DNA from: Brevibacterium sp. RIT 803
GTDB lineage: Bacteria > Actinomycetota > Actinomycetes > Actinomycetales > Brevibacteriaceae
Length of the DNA: 64,000 nt
Assembly: GCF_016892625.1 (NCBI RefSeq)
Contig: NZ_JAFEMW010000005.1
Coordinates: 62,001 to 126,000, forward strand
Direction of reading: 5' to 3'
Of this stretch, positions 58,779-64,000 are shown piece by piece. The notes below the pieces were generated by a model. That model was not told the origin of the DNA and ran no database searches. It was given only the letters and a program-made list of their open reading frames with translations. The position numbers and the translations under genes are program-made. The stretch's first letter is position 1, and each line of letters starts with the position of its first letter.

Positions 58779-58816
58779 CGAGCCGGGACATTGTGTGATC
58801 ACAACGTCCCGGCTCG
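58779..58816 (-). terminator. Strong hairpin after the GlcD-type oxidase gene
   Basis: CGAGCCGGGAC (58779-58789) pairs with GTCCCGGCTCG (58806-58816), then one mismatch, then TTGT pairs with ACAA around a six-base loop. It starts 22 bp after the stop of the minus-strand oxidase gene and is followed on that strand by TTGTCGTG. A likely terminator of that operon. The rest of the 268-bp gap shows no gene. Confidence 0.7.
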
Positions 58817-58837
58817 GAAGAAACCGGATTCAATCCC

Positions 58838-60259
58838 TCAGATCGCGCTGAGCATCTTCCCTGGGTTGAGGATCCCCTGGGGGTCAAGAGCATTCTTCAC
58901 AGCGATCTGGATCCGCCTCGAGCCCTCATCAAGCTCGTTGTTGAGCCAATCGCGCTTGAGGAAGCCCACGCCATGTTCACCGGTGATCGTGCCGCCCAAC
59001 TCGAGGCCGATGCGCATGATCTCGCCGAAGACCTCCTGCGCCTTCGCGGTCTGGTCCACGTCGCCGGCGTCGAAGAACACTGAAGGGTGAGTATTGCCGT
59101 CACCAGCATGGGCCACCAGCGCAATCATCAGACCCGAAGACTCCTGCAGCTCCTTCAACCGGTCGCAGAACTCGGGCATCGCCACGCGTGGCAGACACAC
59201 ATCGTCGAGCAGCTGGCCTCCGCCATGGGCATTGGCGAATTTCTCGTAGGCGGGCTGAATCATCCGTCGTGCAGCGATGAGCGCCGCCGAGTCGCTCGGA
59301 TCGTCGGAGTACGCGACGTCGAGTGCACCGCAGGTCTCGGCCACCTCGGCGAACTGGGACATGACCGCTTCGGAATCCGCAGGATTCTGGTCGACCTGCA
59401 TGATGAGCATCGATCCGGCATCTCCGTCGAGGCCGAAGTCGCCGAAGTCGTTGAGCATCTTCAGACTCGACGAATCGAGGAACTCCAGCAGGCTCGGCAC
59501 ACCGCCGGCGGCCATGAAATCCGCAACGGTCTGCAAGCCGGAGCGCTCGTCGGGGAAGGTCGCGACAGCGGTGAATGGATCGGGCAGCTTCGGGATCAGG
59601 CGCAGGGTCGCCTCGACGACGATGCCCAGCGTGCCCTCGGAGCCGACGAACAGGTGGCGCATGTCGAGCCCGGCGACGCCCTTGGCCGTCTGCGGACCCA
59701 ACTTCGTGAGCGTGCCATCGGCCAGAACCACCGTGAGGCTGCGAACGTAATCCCTGGTCACTCCGTATTTCACGCAGCACAGGCCACCGGCGTTGGTGGC
59801 GATGTTGCCGCCGATCGACGACAACGCGACCGACCCCGGATCGGGTGGGTAGGACAGGCCGAAAGGAGCGAGGTGATCCTTCAGGTCCTGATTGATGATG
59901 CCAGGCTGGACGGTGACGAGCCGTTCGGCCTCATCGACGGACACGACGTCCTTCATCCGCGAGACATTGAGCAGGATCGCCCCAGGCGAGCCGTTCGCCC
60001 CACCTGAGATCCCCGATCGAGCACCCTGCGGGACGACGGGGACGCCGTGCTCTGTTGCGAATCGCATGACCTCCTGCACATCGCTCGCCGAGGTGGCCCT
60101 GACCAGAGCGATCGCCCCTTCGTGGGGGCAGAACAGAGCTTCATCGCGAGCGTGAGCTTCGATGACGTCGGGATCTGTCGTCAGCACCCCGTTGCTCAAC
60201 CGTGCCGCGAGCGTATCGAGTTCAGCCGCACCGACTGCAGTCTGGTCCTGTACTGTCAT
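58838..60259 (-). CDS. FAD-linked 2-hydroxyacid oxidase/dehydrogenase (GlcD type)
   Basis: A 473-residue flavoprotein of the VAO family. The FAD part has VVPQGARSGISGGANGSPGA and SIGGNIATNAGGLCCVKYGV, and the C-terminal FAD-oxidase cap has VAHAGDGNTHPSVFFD and ITGEHGVGFLKR, with conserved His. GlcD oxidises glycolate; relatives act on D-lactate or D-2-hydroxyglutarate. No GlcE/GlcF partners adjoin, so a stand-alone D-2-hydroxyacid dehydrogenase is likely. GGGAAGG precedes ATG 60259. It follows an ACS-type importer by 84 bp in the same direction. Confidence 0.86.
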   Translation of the reverse strand: MTVQDQTAVGAAELDTLAARLSNGVLTTDPDVIEAHARDEALFCPHEGAIALVRATSASDVQEVMRFATEHGVPVVPQGARSGISGGANGSPGAILLNVSRMKDVVSVDEAERLVTVQPGIINQDLKDHLAPFGLSYPPDPGSVALSSIGGNIATNAGGLCCVKYGVTRDYVRSLTVVLADGTLTKLGPQTAKGVAGLDMRHLFVGSEGTLGIVVEATLRLIPKLPDPFTAVATFPDERSGLQTVADFMAAGGVPSLLEFLDSSSLKMLNDFGDFGLDGDAGSMLIMQVDQNPADSEAVMSQFAEVAETCGALDVAYSDDPSDSAALIAARRMIQPAYEKFANAHGGGQLLDDVCLPRVAMPEFCDRLKELQESSGLMIALVAHAGDGNTHPSVFFDAGDVDQTAKAQEVFGEIMRIGLELGGTITGEHGVGFLKRDWLNNELDEGSRRIQIAVKNALDPQGILNPGKMLSAI

Positions 60260-60343
60260 GGCGTCCTTCCCAACGGAATTGCCGGGGTGGTCACGACCGC
60301 CTCGGCGACTGTCTTTTGGTGACGATCGGGCACGTGTTCTCCC

Positions 60344-61711
60344 CTACTTCACCATCTCCGGATTCACCTTATCCGGCGCGGGAGCGGCCTTGAGGATGAG
60401 GGTGACGATTCCGGCGGCGACCATGGCGGCGCCGACGACCCACATGCCAGCGTTCTGGGTTCCGGTGAGCTCCGCGAGTCCGCCGGTGATGTAGGGCGCG
60501 AAGAATCCGGCGGAGTTGCCCAGCGAATTGATCAGCGCGAGGCCTGCGGCAGCTCCGGCACCGGCGAGGAAGGTCTGCGGTAGGGGCCAGAAGGTCGGCA
60601 GTGCCGCACAGATGGCCATGCAGGTGATGGTCACAGCGATCATCGTGGTGAACGGCGAGCTCAGGTAAAGCGCGATCGGAATGGTCACACCGCCGATGAA
60701 GAGCGGGAGCGCAACGTGCCATACACGCTCATTGGTCCTGTCGCCGTGACGGGACCAGAAGTACATGGCCAGCGCACCGAAGACGTACGGAATCGCGGTG
60801 ATGAAGCCGATCTCGACAATCGAGTATTCGACGCCGAAGGTCTCCTGGAAGCCGGAGATGATTGTCGGCAGGAAGAAGCTCATCGCGTAGAGGCCGTAGA
60901 CCATGCCGAAGTAGACGAAGGACAGCGCCCACACGCGTGGCTGCAGAAGGGAACGGCGGACCGGGTAGTGAAAGTTGTCAGCCTTGTCCTTCTCTTCTGC
61001 GTCCATCCTCGACTGCAGCCAGTTCCGCTCCTCGGAAGTCAGCCATTTGGCGTCGCGTGGGTGATCAGTGAGGTAGAAGATGCACATGATGCCGAGCAGG
61101 ACCGCAGGCACGCCTTCGACGACGAACATGAAGCGCCAGCCTGCGAAGTTCTCGAAGATCGAGTTGCCGCTCGAGATCAGCCACGAGGACAGTGGAGAGC
61201 CGATGACGCTGGACATCGGGATCGCGAGCATGAACAGCGCGGTGGCCCGTGCCCGCATCGATGATGGGAACCAGTACGTGAGGTAGAGGATGACGCCCGG
61301 GAAGAATCCCGCCTCGGCGACGCCCAGAAGGAAGCGCAGGAAATAGAGCCATCCGTGGCTGGGCACAAACGCCATCGCCGCGGCCACGATGCCCCAACTG
61401 ATGAGAATGCGCGCGAGCCAGATCCGAGCGCCGAACTTGTGCAGCGCAAGGTTCGAAGGCACCTCGAGGAGGAGGTAGCCGAAGAAGAAGATACCCGCCG
61501 CGAAACCAAACTGGGTAGCCGTCATCGCGAGGTCCTCGTTCATGCCACCAGGGCCCGCGATGCCGAGATTGGTGCGGTCGAGGTAGTTGATGAAGTACAT
61601 CGCGATGATGAACGGAATCAGCCGGACAGTGACCTTCCTCAGGGTCCGCTTCTCCATTGCTGAATCGCTCGACGGTTGCTGGCTCACAGGTGGGTTCACC
61701 TCGGATGACAT
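60344..61711 (-). CDS. MFS transporter of the anion:cation symporter (ACS) family
   Basis: A 455-residue, 12-segment carrier. RLIPFIIAMYFINYLDRTNLGIAG is the ACS signature, and FFPGVILYLTYWFPSSMRARATALFM is the typical fourth-to-fifth segment loop. ACS carriers import organic acids such as tartrate, galactonate or 3-(3-hydroxyphenyl)propionate. GGGAGATC lies before ATG 61711. Upstream partner of the GlcD-type oxidase; a 2-hydroxyacid is the likely cargo, by context. Confidence 0.88.
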   Translation of the reverse strand: MSSEVNPPVSQQPSSDSAMEKRTLRKVTVRLIPFIIAMYFINYLDRTNLGIAGPGGMNEDLAMTATQFGFAAGIFFFGYLLLEVPSNLALHKFGARIWLARILISWGIVAAAMAFVPSHGWLYFLRFLLGVAEAGFFPGVILYLTYWFPSSMRARATALFMLAIPMSSVIGSPLSSWLISSGNSIFENFAGWRFMFVVEGVPAVLLGIMCIFYLTDHPRDAKWLTSEERNWLQSRMDAEEKDKADNFHYPVRRSLLQPRVWALSFVYFGMVYGLYAMSFFLPTIISGFQETFGVEYSIVEIGFITAIPYVFGALAMYFWSRHGDRTNERVWHVALPLFIGGVTIPIALYLSSPFTTMIAVTITCMAICAALPTFWPLPQTFLAGAGAAAGLALINSLGNSAGFFAPYITGGLAELTGTQNAGMWVVGAAMVAAGIVTLILKAAPAPDKVNPEMVK

Positions 61712-61760
61712 GTGATCTCCCTCGATCAGGCTGAAGCCGCGGTGACGGCTCTCGGCACAC

Positions 61761-61775
61761 TACTGACACACAGTA
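61761..61775. promoter_or_regulatory. TACTG-ACACA-CAGTA palindrome upstream of the MFS-oxidase operon
   Basis: Five-base perfect arms with a five-base centre lie 50 bp before the MFS start in the 176-bp divergent region shared with the DUF2332 gene. A possible operator; no adjacent regulator can be tied to it. Confidence 0.3.
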
Positions 61776-61887
61776 CGTCAGCTTTCGCTCAGGTTCCTAG
61801 AGATCGGTCTCAAAGTACCGAATATCGGGACGCAGGTGCCGACGACTGCCAGGCCTAGGATTGACCCAAGAGCCAGAGGAGGACTCC

Positions 61888-62898
61888 ATGCAGCCCATGA
61901 CCGAGCTCGCGGCAGAGTCGCTGCGTGACTACTACGTGAAGTTCGCACGCTATGAGGCGAGTGACACTTCACCGACCTACGCTGCGTGGGCACGAGGCAT
62001 AGCGGAGGACGAGGAGATCATCGAACTGCTCCTCGAGCTTCCTCGGCAGAAGCGCCAGGCCAACCTGCTGTTCGCCGCTGCCCGCCACCTCGGCGCCGGT
62101 GACGACCACCTCATGGCCGGTGACCACGGTTCCGCGAGCCTGCGCACCAGGCTGAAGGAGAACTGGCCGGCTACACGGGCACTCATGACTGCGCGGTCGA
62201 CTCAGACCAATGAAGCCGGACGCTGTGCCGTGATCCTGCCAGCGCTGGACCGAATCGCCGCGCCTCTGTCGCTCATCGAGGTCGGCGCTTCTGCGGGACT
62301 GTGCCTCTGCCCCGATCGTTACAGCTACATGTACACCACAGAGTCAGGGCCACTGGCCCTTCACCCCGAGGATGGCCCGAGCACTGTCGAACTCGCCTGC
62401 GAAATGACGAATGCAACGCCGCCCGAGCGGATCCCCGACGTCGCGTGGCGAGCCGGAATCGATCTCAATCCGATCGACATCGCCGATGATGACCAGCAGG
62501 AATGGCTACGCTCCCTGGTCTGGCCGGAGCACGGACTGCGCCGGGATCGCTTGACTGCCGCGGCCGCCCTTGTGTCCGCTGACCCGCCGAGGCTGGTGCC
62601 GGGCGATCTGCTCGAGACCGTCGAATCCGTGCTGGCCGAGGCTCCCGCGCAGACGCAGAAAGTCGTATTCCACAGCGCAGTGCTCGCCTATGTCGAACCG
62701 GCCGAACGCGAAGGTTTCGCCGCTCTCATGCGATCGCGTGATGATGTCGTGTGGATCAGCAATGAGGGAGGCAGAGTGCTGCCCGATATCGGAGCTCAGC
62801 TTGACCGCGAACCGGACGGACGATTCGTGCTCGCTGTCAACGGACAGGCGATTGCGCTGACCGGGCCGCATGGGCAGAGCTTCGAGGGTCTGGGATGA
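61888..62898 (+). CDS. DUF2332-family protein of unknown function
   Basis: A 336-residue protein matching the actinobacterial DUF2332 pattern: ASDTSPTYAAWARGIAED at the N-terminus, FAAARHLGAG, LPALDRIAAPLSLIEVGASAGLCL in the middle and HSAVLAYVEPAEREGF near the end. The EVGASAGL loop resembles an S-adenosylmethionine-binding turn, so a methyltransferase-like fold is possible. GAGGAGGA precedes ATG 61888. Function unknown; it faces the minus-strand PucR gene, which ends 12 bp later. Confidence 0.82.
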   Translation: MQPMTELAAESLRDYYVKFARYEASDTSPTYAAWARGIAEDEEIIELLLELPRQKRQANLLFAAARHLGAGDDHLMAGDHGSASLRTRLKENWPATRALMTARSTQTNEAGRCAVILPALDRIAAPLSLIEVGASAGLCLCPDRYSYMYTTESGPLALHPEDGPSTVELACEMTNATPPERIPDVAWRAGIDLNPIDIADDDQQEWLRSLVWPEHGLRRDRLTAAAALVSADPPRLVPGDLLETVESVLAEAPAQTQKVVFHSAVLAYVEPAEREGFAALMRSRDDVVWISNEGGRVLPDIGAQLDREPDGRFVLAVNGQAIALTGPHGQSFEGLG

Positions 62899-62910
62899 CG
62901 AAGTGGTTCA

Positions 62911-64000
62911 TCAGGCTATCGAAGAGCTGGTCGTATACAGCTTGCACATCCGCAGTGAGAACACCGCGCTGACGAGCTCTGCTACGCACAGCGGATCTTT
63001 CAGCGAGCGGCCCGTAAGTTCGTGCACCCGGCGGAGTCGATAGCGGACAGTGTTGGAGTGGCAGTACAGCTGTTCGGCGGCGCGCTCGGCCGACCCTTCA
63101 TTGTCGAAATAGGCAACGAGCGTGTCAAGCATCATCGACCGGTCCGCGGCCGGCAATTCCAAGACCCCACTGAGCACCTCATAGGCCAGCCGGCGCCCCT
63201 CATTCGGCTCACATGCGAGGAGCGCAGCCAAAGGACTCGAATTGAACTCACGCACCTCTGTCTGACCTGGTCGCAATGTCGACAGAGCTGTACGTGCCAG
63301 CTGAAGAGCACGCGGCGTCTCAGACAACGCCCTGTAAGGCGGGCTCACTCCTGCACGTACGCCGATGCTTGTCAGAACACCCAGGGCGGCTTCGTGCTGC
63401 TCGGAGTGCAGTGACACAACCCCGAGCTGCAGCGTCGGCGTCAGCTGCCAGCCAGAGACAATGCCCTGGTCCGCAAGCTTCCGTTCCACGTCGGCCAGAT
63501 CTCCGCCCGCCTGGTGACGTTTGTCGACAGCAACCACGATGAGATCCGCACCCGGGGCCAGGCCGAGCAATGTGGCCATTTCCCAGGAGCTGCAGTCCGG
63601 ACTCGGCCGGCCTGCGAGCAGCGACTCGACCAGAGCAGATCGTCGGCGCCCCTCTTCGGCGAGAAGCTCAGCTGATGCCGCCCGATAGGAATCAGTCAAC
63701 GCCGATGCGTGCGCATCCGCGACTGACCACAGCCGAGTTGCCACTGCGAAGATGGCTTCCGGGGCTTCACAATCGCCACCAGGCCTCGCCGCCTCAACCA
63801 GCGCGTCCCACAGAACGCCGAAGCTCAGATGGTTCGCCTGCAGGATCTCGGCCAGAGGAATTCCCTGCTGGGCTCGACGTCTGCCTGTCTCATGGGGCGC
63901 CGTCATCTGCAACGAGTTGTGACATTGGTTCATCGCGTTGACCGCGGCCCTCAGATTGTCCTCGATCGATCGGTGAAGGTCCTTCTGAAGAAGCGGATCT
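62911..64000 (-). CDS. PucR-family regulator, 5' end beyond the window
   Basis: At least 363 codons are visible. The frame stays open from the first internal Met (63933) to the window edge, giving a further DPLLQKDLHRSIEDNLRA segment typical of the N-terminal part of PucR regulators. The true start is therefore outside the window. The middle part holds a GGDEF-like CdaR domain (LGLAPGADLIVVAVDKRH), and the C-terminus has the PucR helix-turn-helix (SMMLDTLVAYFDNEGSAERA...YCHSNTVRYRLRRVHEL). Target unknown. Confidence 0.86.
   Translation of the reverse strand, partial: DPLLQKDLHRSIEDNLRAAVNAMNQCHNSLQMTAPHETGRRRAQQGIPLAEILQANHLSFGVLWDALVEAARPGGDCEAPEAIFAVATRLWSVADAHASALTDSYRAASAELLAEEGRRRSALVESLLAGRPSPDCSSWEMATLLGLAPGADLIVVAVDKRHQAGGDLADVERKLADQGIVSGWQLTPTLQLGVVSLHSEQHEAALGVLTSIGVRAGVSPPYRALSETPRALQLARTALSTLRPGQTEVREFNSSPLAALLACEPNEGRRLAYEVLSGVLELPAADRSMMLDTLVAYFDNEGSAERAAEQLYCHSNTVRYRLRRVHELTGRSLKDPLCVAELVSAVFSLRMCKLYTTSSSIA

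Noticed and set aside
1..64000. tRNA, rRNA, insertion sequence, prophage or integrase
   Set aside because: I looked in the gaps and coding regions and found no tRNA cloverleaf, transposase, integrase or phage structural gene I could support.

Overview
The window is high-GC, densely coded DNA from an actinobacterium (Actinomycetota). GC-rich third codon positions, GTG and TTG starts, DtxR/IdeR- and SoxR-type boxes and a DUF222/13E12-type HNH endonuclease all fit that group. A Brevibacterium-like member of the Micrococcales is my best guess, but this is an impression and not a search result. I see no rRNA, tRNA, CRISPR array, prophage or insertion sequence. The content is mostly catabolic and transport modules, each next to its own regulator. 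Genes at both window edges are cut: a PucR-type regulator on each side.

Layout. (1) 1-4.7 kb: a PucR-type regulator end, class II HMG-CoA reductase (mvaA), HMG-CoA lyase (mvaB) and a TctA-like permease with a small membrane partner. This looks like a mevalonate or HMG degradation operon. (2) 4.8-8.9 kb: a TSUP anion exporter with a Cys-less Rrf2 regulator, then a LysR regulator divergent from an Orn/Lys/Arg decarboxylase. (3) 9.1-11.0 kb: a sigma-factor-like protein fused to a membrane segment and an acidic repeat tail, preceded by a striking pair of palindromes. (4) 11.4-22.5 kb: a ProP-type MHS symporter, a GntR regulator, a demethylase-type flavoprotein, a proline racemase/hydroxyproline epimerase family enzyme and a complete Dpp/Opp-type ABC importer. 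(5) 22.6-26.1 kb: SoxR divergent from an overlapping FrnE / quinone oxidoreductase / MFS operon, with a SoxR-box-like site between. (6) 26.1-27.8 kb: a second quinone oxidoreductase divergent from a TetR regulator with a perfect palindrome between them. (7) 27.8-34.3 kb: a Rieske oxygenase plus reductase (GbcAB-like), a LysR regulator, an ornithine-cyclodeaminase-family protein and an APC permease. (8) 34.4-39.0 kb: a divergent pair of Pro/Gln/Ser-rich modular membrane proteins of unknown function. (9) 39.0-44.6 kb: D-serine dehydratase, N-acyl-D-amino-acid deacylase, an MFS importer and a double-domain Lrp regulator. (10) 44.8-47.1 kb: a siderophore-binding lipoprotein and a siderophore-interacting reductase behind an IdeR-like box. 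(11) 47.2-49.4 kb: an EamA exporter with a divergent LysR regulator. (12) 49.5-56.6 kb: an acyl-CoA dehydrogenase, GntR, a TRAP transporter, a class III CoA-transferase and IclR. (13) 56.7-64 kb: HNH endonuclease, a GlcD-type oxidase with an MFS importer, a DUF2332 protein and a PucR regulator.

How it works together. Most modules follow one plan: importer, one to three enzymes and a local regulator. The most interesting reading joins regions 4 and 7. A Rieske demethylase could remove the first N-methyl group of a betaine, and the flavoprotein demethylase the second. A proline-racemase-family enzyme and an ornithine-cyclodeaminase-family enzyme would then process the resulting imino acid, with MHS, ABC and APC carriers for uptake. 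That would be a split betaine (proline or hydroxyproline betaine, or glycine betaine) pathway, and it is inference. Better supported by sequence are the mevalonate degradation operon, the SoxR-controlled redox operon and the D-amino-acid operon.
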